Positions 51,538 to 61,456 of a stretch of DNA of 64,000 nucleotides are shown here, in pieces. The stretch covers positions 24,279 to 88,278 of the forward strand of contig JAVKOQ010000216.1 in NCBI GenBank assembly GCA_031835245.1, given 5' to 3'. The stretch comes from Balamuthia mandrillaris. Its lineage: Eukaryota; Discosea; Longamoebia; Balamuthiidae. The notes under the pieces were generated by a model, which worked only from the letters and a program-made list of their open reading frames with translations, did no database searches and was not told the origin of the DNA. How positions within the stretch are numbered: position 1 is the first letter of the stretch; every line of letters begins with the position of its first letter. The translations under genes and the position numbers were made by a program.

Positions 51538-51745
51538 AGAAGCAGAAGAAGAAGAAGAAGAAGAAGAAGAAGAAGAAGAAGAAGAAGAAGAAGAAGAAGA
51601 AGAAGAAGAAGAAGAAGAAGAAGAAGAAGAAGAAGAACAAGAAGAAGAAGAAGAACAAGAAGAAGAACAAGAACAAGAACAAGAACAAGAAGAAGAACAA
51701 GAACAAGAAGAACAAGAAGAAGAACAAGAAGAAGAACAAGAATTG
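51538..51745. repeat. (GAA)n with interspersed CAA, between convergent genes
   Basis: About 200 bp of GAA triplets, becoming GAA/CAA mixtures, starting 35 nt after the PDX2 stop and ending about 20 nt before the stop of the minus-strand F-box gene. It is the only large purine tract here that is not intronic. Confidence 0.95.
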
Positions 51746-51764
51746 AGTATTGTTGTTTGGCCTT

Positions 51765-53005
51765 TCAACTCGAAGGCGGCTCATTAAAGAACTCAACGCG
51801 ATCCAAACGAATAGAGGCACGCGAGTTTCCAGTTGTGTACAGGAAGGCATACGGCCTTCGAGGCAGTGGTAGCCTCCCAAAATGAGTTCCATTCACCCAA
51901 AACGTTACTCTTCTGCCTTTCTCCTCTTTGTCGTTTTCTTCTTCTCCTTCTTCTTCTTCTCCAGGCAAACCCCCTGCAGCTGTGGCAGACGAAGAGCCAG
52001 TCTCCTCAATTAATAGAGTCATGCTGTACTCATCGTTCCCTAGAACTTGGCGAAGGTTATGCAAAGGCAAAGGCTTTGTCGTCTCTCCTTTGGAAAAGGA
52101 GCGATGATAGAGAGTGCTGCTGTGTAACGAGAGGAAAGAGCAGCTCGAACCAGTGTAACTCGAGGAGAAGCGGTCCCGAGGTTTGAGGATTTGCTGCATG
52201 TCGGGCTCGGTGAAGAGTCCAAACTCGCAGGTGACGCGCATGGTGAAGTGCAACTTTACGATGAAGCGTTCGAGAAGTGTGAAGAGGGTGTTGCTCATGA
52301 TGGCTTTGGGATAGCACCCTCTGGTGTCAACCCTTCATATGTACAAGTGCAAAGAAGTGAGAGAAGTGGAGAGAATAGAGAGCACGAGGAGAATGACGGA
52401 AACAGAATGGACGAGAACTACAGAGAACGATAAGAAGAGAGCGAGAGAGAGAGAGAAAACGATAAGAGAGTGAGAGAACAGAACGAGAAGAAAAACGGTG
52501 AAGCAGAACGCATGAGCAGACCTAGTGACTTGTTTGTTGTCATCACTGAATATCCACACACCCTCTTCAGAAAGCTCTCTGTCCCATGTGGGAGAGAGGA
52601 CAGTTTCTCTGAACCGCCTCATCCAACCTTCTCCTGCATGACAAGGATAAAACAATGGCTTTCAAAAAAAACAACAAGCAGAAGGATCACAAAACAAAAG
52701 CCAAACCCTCCACTACAACATTGGGAGTTCCAAAGTGAGAGAGGTAGACGGCCTTCCAAACGGCGTCGGCGGAAGCCAGCCGATAAAAGTCTTTGCTGAC
52801 CAAACAGCAACGAACCACCGAACCAACCCCACAGTTGGACAAGATCAAAGTCTAGCGGTTTATTTTTTAAGATAACGTTTTAAGCAATTTTAAAAAAGAT
52901 AAGTGGTTTTTATCGTGAGAGAATGCAAAGGGGTACATCCCCCTCAGGTGCTCATACCCAAACTTCTGAGGGCACGTCCCGCCACGAAGCTCCTCCTTCC
53001 TCCAT
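51765..53005 (-). CDS. F-box protein
   Basis: Four exons (52958-53005, 52707-52851, 52522-52633, 51765-52332) give 290 residues. The F-box spans the first intron: RDVPSEVW in a 48-nt first exon, then TLILSNCGVGSVVRCCLVSK, DFYRLASADAVWKAVY. The rest is unassigned: GEGWMRRFRETVLS, VWIFSDDNKQVTR, then YSMTLLIEE and a C-terminal part VTFWVNGTHFGRLPLPRR with SRASIRLDRVEFF, which looks like a beta-sandwich of the SPRY or galectin kind; that is inference. It should recruit a target to an SCF complex. Confidence 0.8.
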
Positions 53006-53547
53006 TGTTGTTGTTTTCTTGCGTTACATATTCTGTCGACAAAAGAATAGAGAACTTAGATAGACCGTCGTCGGCCAACGTCGAACCTACGACGCTGTCT
53101 ACAAAAACTACTCGTTGTTCGTATCACGTCGACACAAACATATTGGATCGGTATCGATCTTAACTATTGGACCAATCCTAAAACAAACAAACCACCTTAA
53201 TGGCAATTTCTCTTTCACCTAAATCCCAATTCGTGTTCTTTTCCGTGTCGACATATTTGACATTTTTCCATTCATTTATTTTTATTTTTTTTTTGGTTTC
53301 CGTTTATTTGTTTGTTTAGTCTTTTTCTCTCAACTTTTCACCGCACTCACACTTCCCCCCTTTTTTTGCTGACTGCGGCGTCGACTTACCTGCAACGACT
53401 CCGCACAAACAACAAGAACCACACACAAGGTCTTTGTGATTTGAAGTAGTAGTAGATTTTTGTTTTATTTTTTTTCGGTTGCCACTCGAACGAAGGCTTT
53501 TTTTTTTGATTTGATTTTTTGTATCCTTTTGAATTTTTTTTTGCAAG
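53006..53547. other. Promoter region between divergent F-box and charged-protein genes
   Basis: T-rich near 53280-53310 and 53460-53545. Several GTCGAC sites are present (for example near 53032, 53127, 53248 and 53381). No TATA box or other gene is recognised. Confidence 0.4.
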
Positions 53548-53787
53548 ATGAACGACGAAAAGCAAGCTGCCAAGGCCGAGCAGAAGGCTGAGAAGAAGCT
53601 TTTGTCCAAGGAGGACAAATTGGCGGAGAAGGAGAAGAAGTTGGACAAGAAGATCAAGAAGCAGGCCAAGCGCGAGGAGAAGACCAAGAAGAAGGCCGAC
53701 AAGTTGGAGAAGCTCAAGACCAAGGTCGACACCAGGAAGAGCGAGCTCGGCAGCATGAAGGCCACCTCCACTGGCACCGAGGAATAG
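53548..53787 (+). CDS. Small highly charged coiled-coil protein
   Basis: Single exon, 79 residues, nearly half Lys or Glu (AAKAEQKAEKKLLSKEDK, LAEKEKKLDKKIKKQAKR), predicted to form a continuous helix with a weak coiled coil. Lys is encoded almost only by AAG, much stronger bias than in neighbours, which suggests high expression. The sequence is too simple to assign by family. No signal peptide. A plausible real gene because of the codon bias and a T-rich leader before the ATG. Confidence 0.7.
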   Translation: MNDEKQAAKAEQKAEKKLLSKEDKLAEKEKKLDKKIKKQAKREEKTKKKADKLEKLKTKVDTRKSELGSMKATSTGTEE

Positions 53788-54029
53788 ACGAAACCAACTT
53801 GGACGATGCGCTCTCTCTGACTTATCAACAGCACAACCAAAATCCAAATCCAATCGAATTAAAAAAAACCTAATGGATTTAATAAACAAAAAAGAAAAAG
53901 AAAACGTAGCATGCTTAGTTCTTGTTTCTCCACTTCCAACAAGAGGGTTTGAAGGAGGAGGGAGGTGGAGTGTGTTGTAGACAGTTTGCTAAAACTTTGC
54001 TGAAAGTACTGCACACTACCACCAACTCT

Positions 54030-54073
<44 letters not shown>

Positions 54074-54376
54074 CGTCTCCACCGCTTTTGAAATGGAAAG
54101 AACAACAACCTTTCGTTTCATGGTTTTCATGGAACAACCAACACAGCTGGACAGGGAATAACCCAGTCAATAACAATATTCGGCTCCTTCCGTGGTTCCT
54201 CCTTCTTCTTGGAATCTCAAGAACAACTCAAGGAGGGACTTCCAATGCAACAACCCCTCCCTCCCCACCCAAAGGAAGCACCGCCCATTCAACTATATAA
54301 ACACCCACCACCACCCATGCTCCTACTGCCACAAAAACACAAAACAACAATCACAAAAACAAGAAGAACAACAAGG
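53788..54376. other. Intergenic region with (CT)n tract and promoter
   Basis: 3' UTR of the charged protein, a (CT)n tract at 54032-54071, and the leader of the YDGG gene. No coding sequence is supported. Confidence 0.45.
54294..54301 (+). promoter_or_regulatory. TATA box of the YDGG-repeat gene
   Basis: TATATAAA, 76-83 nt before the ATG at 54377, followed by an A/C-rich leader. The clearest TATA box in the window. Confidence 0.6.
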
Positions 54377-55382
54377 ATGAAGCCTGCTCTGATGGTTTGC
54401 CTGTGGTTGGCCTTCTTGGCCGCCACCTCTCTGGCTGGCAGGGCTGATGTCAACTATGGTGGAGGCGATGTCCGCTATGACGGCAGATGTCGTCACCTAC
54501 GACGGCGGTGATGTCCGTTACGACGGCGGCAACGTGGTGACTTACGACGGTGGTGACATCCGCTATGACGGTGGAAACGTTCGCTACGACGGTGGTGATG
54601 TCCGCTACGATGGAGGTGACATCCGTTACGATGGAGGGGATGTTCGTTACGATGGCGGCAACGTGGTCTACGATGGAGGAGATGTTCGCTACGATGGAGA
54701 TGACATTCGCTACGATGGAGGGGACATCCGTTACGATGGTAATGTGGTGACTTACGACGGTGGTGACATCCGCTACGACGGCTATGATGGAGGCAACGTC
54801 TACGATGGTGGTGACGTTCGTTACGATGGCGGTGACATCCGCTACGACGGGTATGATGGAGGCTATGTGCGTTACGATGGTGGTGACGTTCGTTACGATG
54901 GAGGCGATGTGCGTTACGATGGCGGTGATGTTCGTTACGATGGCGGCAACGTGGTCTACGATGGTGGCGATGTTCGCTATGATGGCGGTGATGTTCGTTA
55001 CGACGGAGGAGACATCCGCTATGATGGTAATGTGGTTACCTACGACGGAGGAGATATCAGTTACGATGGTGGAGACATCCGATACGATGGAGGTGACGTC
55101 CGTTATGATGGCGGCAACGTGGTCTATGATGGCGGTGACGTTCGTTACGATGGTGGTGACATCCGTTATGATGGTGGTGACATCCGTTACGATGGCGGCA
55201 ACGTGGTCTACGATGGTGGGGACATTGACTACGATGGTTACGATGGGGGAAACGTTGGCTACGACGGCGGCAACGTGGGCTACGACGGCAACGCCTATGA
55301 TGGCGATGTGGTGGCCTACAATTCCAACAGCGGCGATAAGGATGCCTCCTCTGCTGCTTCTCCAGCCGCGTTCTGGCTCTGA
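54377..55382 (+). CDS. Secreted YDGG-repeat protein (frame break after the signal region)
   Basis: ATG 54377 opens a signal peptide, PALMVCLWLAFLAATSLAG, then DVNYGGGDVRYDGR. From about 54488 the repeats continue in another frame to 55382 with an even pattern YDGGDVRYDGG/YDGGNVVYDGG for about 280 residues, ending SSAASPAAFWL. A repeat unit beside the junction lacks two bases relative to its neighbours (TATGACGGC-AGATGTC), so the two halves are out of frame. No GT-AG intron restores it. The protein is Tyr/Asp/Gly-rich and acidic, probably an extracellular matrix, cyst or surface component. The frame break is either a real null allele or a base error. Confidence 0.6.
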
Positions 55383-55883
55383 ACGAAGGCTGCTTATCGC
55401 ATCGATCGGCTGCCAATGCTTTGGTTGAAAGTGGAGATTTTTTCTCTTGTGAGTTTTACCACCGGGTCGAATAAAAAAAAAAAACAAGCACAGGCTGTTT
55501 TTTCCTTTCCTTTTGATCTGGGCGTGAATGGCAGGTTGGCTAACCTTAACTCCCTCAACACCTCCTGCTTGCCCTCTGCTGGTTCGAGCTCGCTGGCGTT
55601 CCTCTCTCTCTCTTTTGCACATTTTTTTCCATAGGCCCGTTGCCTAGTGTTTGTTTTTTGGTAAACGAGGTGAAGCGGTATGATTTCTGGTTGGGCCAGA
55701 AATTTCCCAACCAATGAAATATCATAGATTGTAGACCAGAAAAAGGAAATCTGCCAGCCAACATTACCTTCAAAGGAAAAAATTGAAAATCTGTTTATTC
55801 GAAAGTTTGAAAAGCGAAATTCAATATTGGCCAAAAAAAAAAACAAAAATAAAAAATAAGAAAAAAAAGAAACGAAAACGGAA
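55383..55883. other. Intergenic region
   Basis: 3' UTR of the YDGG gene and promoter of the RasGEF gene. No other gene is seen; the last 100 bp is A-rich. Confidence 0.4.
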
Positions 55884-56545
55884 ATGGAGGAAACAACGAC
55901 AAACCAAAGCGTGGCCTCTGCGACAGCAGCAGCGGCAGCAACCGGTGCTGCTTCGGTGGTGCACCAGGAAGACGGCGCCAAAAGGACCGCAAAAAGCAAG
56001 CATGAGGCGTTTATGTCCTATATCGATCGGATTATGTTATCCGATGATGTTGGTTCGTTTGTTTGTTCGTTCGTTTGTTTTTTTTTTTGTTCAACTGTAA
56101 CAGTTTCTCCTTTGTTTATTCTTCTCTCCTCCTTCCTTCCTTTTTGCAGAGGCCATAGAGGCTTTTCTTCTGAGTTACATGTCCTACATTCCCGAAGGCC
56201 AAAGTTTACCGGATCTATGGATTACCAAGTAACGTTCTTTTTTTTTTTTCAGTTTTTTTTTTTTGGACGTTAATCTTTTTCGTTTGGTGTGAACAAAAAG
56301 GTACAAAACCATTTGTGCCAAAGTGCAGCGTGGAGCTGATCAAACAACTATTGTAGAAACGTAACGAACCTATTTTTGTGTTTTTTTCCCGTCACTCTCT
56401 TCTTCGTTCTTCTCTCCTTGCTTCTTTCTTCTTTCTCTTTTTCTTCTGCTTTTTTTTAAAAAAATCGATTCTCGCTTCTCTTCATTTCTCTTCTCGCGTC
56501 TCGTTGCTCCTCTCGTTGCTCGCCTCTTTTTTCGTCCCGTCTCGT

Positions 56546-56587
<42 letters not shown>

Positions 56588-59388
56588 CTCCTCAACTCAT
56601 TTGTTATTCACAAAAAAATACACGCATGCACAACAATACTCAGACGAATGTTAAACTTTCTGAAGCTTTGGGCCTCCTCCTATCCGGAAGACTTCAGCTC
56701 CAAGCACCACAGCGCCCTGCTGGCCATAATCTCCAAAGAGAACGCCGCCAACGTAGTCAACGAGTTCAAGCTCCTCTTCCTCAAGAAGAACCGCTCCAAG
56801 CTCTCCCTCAACACCTTCAAGAACTTGGCCAACTTTAAAATGGCAACCAAAGGCCTTAGCACCATCGGCGGAAGCAATAGTGGAGCAAGTCACAACAATC
56901 CATTGCTCCACTTGAGTAAAGATGGAGCTTCGAATTTGAAGAAGAGTTCGACTTGTCCGAATCTCGCTGTCTCCATTTCTGCAGCAACGGCAGCAGCGGC
57001 AGCTTCTTCTTCGTCTTCCTCTTCTCCTGCTACTTCTCCGCTCGCTTCTCCTTCATCATCCCCTGCTTCCCCCTCTTCGTCGTTGAGTGTGGAAAGCAAA
57101 AATGGCGAGAGTAAGAATACGTTGAGAAGCGTTTCGAGTGCTGACGCTTTGGGCGGAGGAGAAAGCCTACTGGAAGACGTTGCAAGTAACAAAAAAGTGA
57201 AGAAAGGATCCAAGAAGAGGTTTTCGCGACGAATGAGGTTTCTTTCTTTCACTTTTCTATTCCTCTCTTCATCTCTTCTCTCCATTCTCTCATTCTTTTT
57301 CCTCTTTATCTCACACTATATGTTTTGTGCAGGAAAAACTTGAGCAGCTTTTCCGACTTAACAATAGCACGCGAGCTAACATGGATAGAGTCCGAGATCT
57401 TCAACTCCATCTCCAGACGCGAGTTCCTGGATCAAGGCTGGCAAAAGCTCAACAAGACCGCGGTCTCTCCGAACATCACAAAGCTCATCACTCGCTTCAA
57501 CGAGGTCGGCTTTTGGGTGGCCACCGAAATACTGACCAAGGAGGAGAAATACAAAGTGAAGTACATCAAGCGGTTCATAAAGATCGGGCAGGCATGTCTC
57601 CACTTGGCTAACTTTAATACTATGATGGAAATCCTTTCTGGCCTCTCTACTTCGGCTGTTCAACGACTGAAAGTTAGTCTTTCTCTGCCTTTCTCTGTCT
57701 CTCTCTGTCTCTCTCTGTCTCTCCGTCTGTCTCTGTCTTTCTCTTTCTCTTCTCTTCTCTATTCGATTAACTCTTTTGTATATTCCCGTTTATCTCATTT
57801 CTGTTTTCTTTTTGTATGATCTTGTGTTCTGGTTCTCTTTGCTCCTTGCTCTCACTCTCCCCTACTCTCTGTGTTTCTCTTCTCCTTCGTCTCTCTCGCT
57901 TTGCTTTTTCTCTCTTTCAAACCTCATAAATGTCTGTCTGTCTGTTTATTTACCTTTGATGAAAAGACCACATGGCAAGCCATTCCAGCGCGATACATGA
58001 CGATGTTCAACGAGATGCAATCGGTGATGAACCCGCTGCAAAACTTTGCCACCTACCGAGAGGCCCTCGACAAGCGACGACGCAGCGGAGATCCGACGTT
58101 GCCGTACATGGGCCTCATCCTGCGCGATCTCACTTTCTACTCTGAAAATCCAATGTATCTTAGCGATGGCACCATCAATGCCGCTCTCCTGTTAGACTAT
58201 TGGCACCAAATCAAGAAAGTACGGCAGTATCAGTCCAACCATTACAGCTTTCAACGGTTCGCTTCCTCTCTTTCGTGCTTTTTGTCTTTCTCTCAAGAAA
58301 GCAAAACTAAAAAACGCTTTTAAACGAATGCAGCGATCATGCAGCATATGAATATTTGAAGTCTTTGGCGTTTATGGACAACGAAGATGTGCTCTATGCG
58401 TTGTCGCTGTCCAGTCAACCCAGTCCACGCAGAGGCCAGGACCCTTTTCCTCTTCTCACCAAAGAACGATCCAACACCCTTCCTGCTCAACCAAAGGTAC
58501 CATTCATTCCTTCTGTTTCTCTGTTCGCTTTTCTCTTTTAGCTTCTGTCCTGCCCCCTCTGCTCCTCTCCTCTTTTGATTCTCTCCTCTTGGCTTACTCT
58601 TATAACAACTTGATAGGATTTGCCTTCGTTGAACTTGCGAGAGTACAATTCGATGGACGCGGAGGCGCTCTCCACGGAAACCGAAACAACCGAAACCGGA
58701 ACAGAAACCAACACCGAGACCAATACGGAGACCGCCAACATGAGCGACAGCGACACAGAAGACGAGGATCTGGACTCTGTTGCTTCTTCTGGCGTTACTC
58801 GCCGAAGAAGCGCCTCTGCAAGCGCCATTACCGTAAATATTCTTCTCTCTGCTTCTCTGCTCTTCTCTGCTTCTCTTTATGGTTAAGGAGCGCTTTTCTT
58901 CCTTTGTTTCTTATTTGCTATAACGACAATACCAAAAGCAGAATCCGATAAACATGGAAGCGGTAAACGCAAAGCTGAGCGCTGATGGGAAAAAGTTTCT
59001 GCAGAAGAAACAACAACAAGAAGAGAAAAAGCGGAAAAAGAAAAAGAAGACCAAGTCCTCCAGCTCCCTGGAGAGCAATAACGAAGCAGAGGAAGAAGAA
59101 GCGGATTGTATAGTCACGAAAGATGTTCTCGACAGGCACATGAAAAAGTTCAACGAGCTGAGCGACGCGGTGCTTCGGCCGAAGCAAACACCGCAGGAGA
59201 AAGAAAAGGAAGAAAACGAGGAAACGGAGAGAAAAGAAAGCGAGGAAGAAGAAGAAGAGGAGGAGACAACCACGACCACCACGACCACAAAAGAAGAAGA
59301 AGAGGAAGAGGAGGAGGACGAGGAAGGAGGAGAAACCACTTTTGACGAAGACACGGAGCCACTCCAAGAAGAACAAGAAGATCATTAA
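55884..59388 (+). CDS. Ras guanine-nucleotide exchange factor (RasGEF)
   Basis: Nine exons (55884-56052, 56150-56228, 56301-56360, 56644-57237, 57333-57672, 57967-58256, 58334-58496, 58617-58832, 58942-59388) give 785 residues. The N-terminal exchanger motif (RasGEF_N) covers about 45-165 (FMSYIDRIML, EAIEAFLLSYMSYI, NFLKLWASSYPEDF). A Ser/Ala-rich linker follows, then the CDC25 catalytic domain (about 305-520): ARELTWIESEIFNSI, FNEVGFWVATEIL, RFIKIGQACLHLANFNTMME, STSAVQRLK, YMTMFNEMQSVMNP, PYMGLILRDLTFYSEN. It loads GTP on Ras or Rap at membranes. A long acidic Thr/Glu tail and Lys-rich C-terminus have no known domain. Confidence 0.93.
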
Positions 59389-59444
59389 CAAACATATAAA
59401 ACTGTTATTTTTTTTGAACTTTAAATCTTTTTCTTTTTTTTCTA

Positions 59445-60335
59445 TTATTTCTTACACTTTACAATCCAAAGAATAATAGAGATGGCGATGAGCACGACGG
59501 CGATGGAGGGGACGATCACCACGATGAGGAAGAGGTCCAGCGGCAGCTTCCCCACGACCGGGTCGTTGTCCACGTCGCCCGTCCAGGGCGTCGGGTCCAC
59601 GTCGCGCTCGTCCAGGCCCTCGTTGACGAGGAGGCCGCAGATGACCGCCCCCAGGAAGAAGATGAGGGAGATGAAGAACCAGATGACGCCCCAGCAGCGC
59701 GGCGTGCAGGGCGTCATCTGGGCGCACTGCGAGGCGTCGCTCTCGTTGACCCTCCGGCGGATGGTGTCGTCATAGATGTCAAACGTGCTGAACATGCAGC
59801 TCATCACGCCGACGAAGCTGAGGTAGAGCCGCACGCCCAAAGCCCTCTCGTCCACCCCCGTGAAGCAGAGCGCCAGCAGGCCCAGGAGGATGCAGAGGAA
59901 GATGACGCTCACCGTCAGGGCCACCAGGTTCTTCTTGGCCCACCACATGCTGATCAGCACGGCCAGGATCAGGAAGAGCGAGGCCCACACGCTCAGCACC
60001 CTGGAGAAGGAGAGGATGATCATGATGGCGCCCCACACGGCCGACCCCAGGTAGCCCGCCGGCAGGGTGATGCTCCGTCGGCCGCCTTCCATGTGGGTCA
60101 CGCCGCCCTCGTCGAGGTTGACCTCTATGCCCTTGATCTTGGCGCAGGTCAGCACGCCGGCCAGCGCGTGGCTGAGCTCGTGGAGGAGCACCGTGAAGAG
60201 CTTCCAGGGGAAGAGGAAGGGGCTGTTCCAGAGGAGCAGGATGATGACGAAGAACGAGCCCGTCATCCCGAGGAAGATCCATTGCTCGGCGGTGAGCTCC
60301 CCTGAAACGATGCCATCCAACAAAACGGCTGTCAT
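59445..60335 (-). CDS. M50B-like membrane peptidase
   Basis: Single exon, 296 residues from the ATG at 60335; an upstream in-frame start would add only an Arg-Glu repeat from (GAGA) sequence and is rejected. About eight hydrophobic helices. HELSH (HExxH zinc motif) lies in the second segment, LFTVLLHELSHALAG; later FDIYDD resembles the Asp zinc ligand of this family, and AGYLGSAVWGAIMII follows the first. It matches the peptidase M50B-like family of unknown substrate. Very GC-rich codons (third position mostly C or G) differ from the AT-richer neighbours. Intronless. Confidence 0.82.
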   Translation of the reverse strand: MTAVLLDGIVSGELTAEQWIFLGMTGSFFVIILLLWNSPFLFPWKLFTVLLHELSHALAGVLTCAKIKGIEVNLDEGGVTHMEGGRRSITLPAGYLGSAVWGAIMIILSFSRVLSVWASLFLILAVLISMWWAKKNLVALTVSVIFLCILLGLLALCFTGVDERALGVRLYLSFVGVMSCMFSTFDIYDDTIRRRVNESDASQCAQMTPCTPRCWGVIWFFISLIFFLGAVICGLLVNEGLDERDVDPTPWTGDVDNDPVVGKLPLDLFLIVVIVPSIAVVLIAISIILWIVKCKK

Positions 60336-60347
60336 TCTTTTCTCTTC

Positions 60348-60390
<43 letters not shown>

Positions 60391-60574
60391 CTTGGCTCTT
60401 CTGTTATCCCCAAAAGAAAGAGAGAAGAAAGAAGAAAGAAGATGTAATAATGTATAATGGATGAATAACTCTTTATATTAATGAAGCGAATCGCGTTTCA
60501 ACTTTTGTTACGCTCCTTAGGCGAACGGAACGGAAACAACCCACCTGAGAACCAAAAGCAAGCAACCAAGAAAG

Positions 60575-61254
60575 AAGCGTGGACGGGACGGGGCAGAGAA
60601 GAAAGAGGAAGAGGAGGAAAGCAAAGCCTGGCCCTCCCTTCTCCCATCCTGGGCACGCGCTGAGCTGCTTGGACGCGTGGAGTGGCAGCTTCATCGTAAA
60701 CGGATTGGAAGGGGTTGCTGATTGTTCAGCCAAACTGGGAGAAGCCCCACTCTCTCGATGAGAGCCACTCTCCAACGAAAAAAGGTGCTTGGACCACCGT
60801 TCACCGTCAATAGGTCTGTGGGTGGGCAAAAGCTTGTACCTCAGCAGTTGCGCGGCTGCCTGCCTGTTCCTCACTGATGGTGCTCGCTTGGGTTTCACTC
60901 TTTTCTTCTTGTAGTAGGTGAGAGGGTGAGCTGGGCAAACCCGGAGGGCAAGGATGAAAGCTTGTTGTCAGAGGGGGGTGCTGCCGGAAGAAGTGAAGGC
61001 GAGACTGCAAAGATTGCAGAGAAGATGTGATGTTTGTGCACAGTTGTTTTTGGAGGCAGAGGCAGCAGCAGGAGGAGGGAGAGGAAGCAGCAGGAGGAGA
61101 AGAAGAAGGGCAAGCAAGGGAAGCGGTGAGGAGGCATTGGGACGAGGGAAGCAGGGTGTGGTGGGAGTTGTGGTGCTGCAGCCAGAGCTGCTTCCACCGG
61201 CCCCTCCCTGCTGCACGTTCCCTTGCACCCAAGTAGTTCCTTGTTGTTGTGTTG
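60575..61254 (+). pseudogene. Broken duplicate of the LRR gene (5' scrap and 3' end)
   Basis: The segment 60975-61254 is nearly identical to the last 260 bp of the LRR gene (63085-63343), sharing GVLPEEVK, LQRLQRRCDVCAQLFLEAEA and the stop after APK, but with a frame change in the Gly/Arg-rich part. The 5' side (about 60575-60650) recalls the start of the LRR gene. The repeats themselves are missing. No open frame covers it. Confidence 0.65.
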
Positions 61255-61456
61255 GGGAAAATTAAAAAAAAAAAGAAAAGCAAAAGGAGGAATAAAAAGA
61301 AAACAGAGGAAAAGGCAAACAACCATCAGCTTCTTGCTCCCGTCGTTGTCTCAAGCTGCTCACTGAGCAGGCAACCGACGATCCTCGGAGGACAGAGCGT
61401 GTAGCAGGGCAGTCATTATTGGCGGCGCAAGAAAGAGGTTTTAAAAGTAACAAAAA

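Noticed and set aside
54450-55622. 390-residue open frame on the minus strand of the YDGG gene
   Set aside because: The repeat keeps several frames open. The plus strand has the signal peptide, TATA box and regular codons.
59779-60282. GC-rich minus-strand frame of Arg/Pro/Gly-rich protein
   Set aside because: Shadow of the M50B-like gene in another frame.
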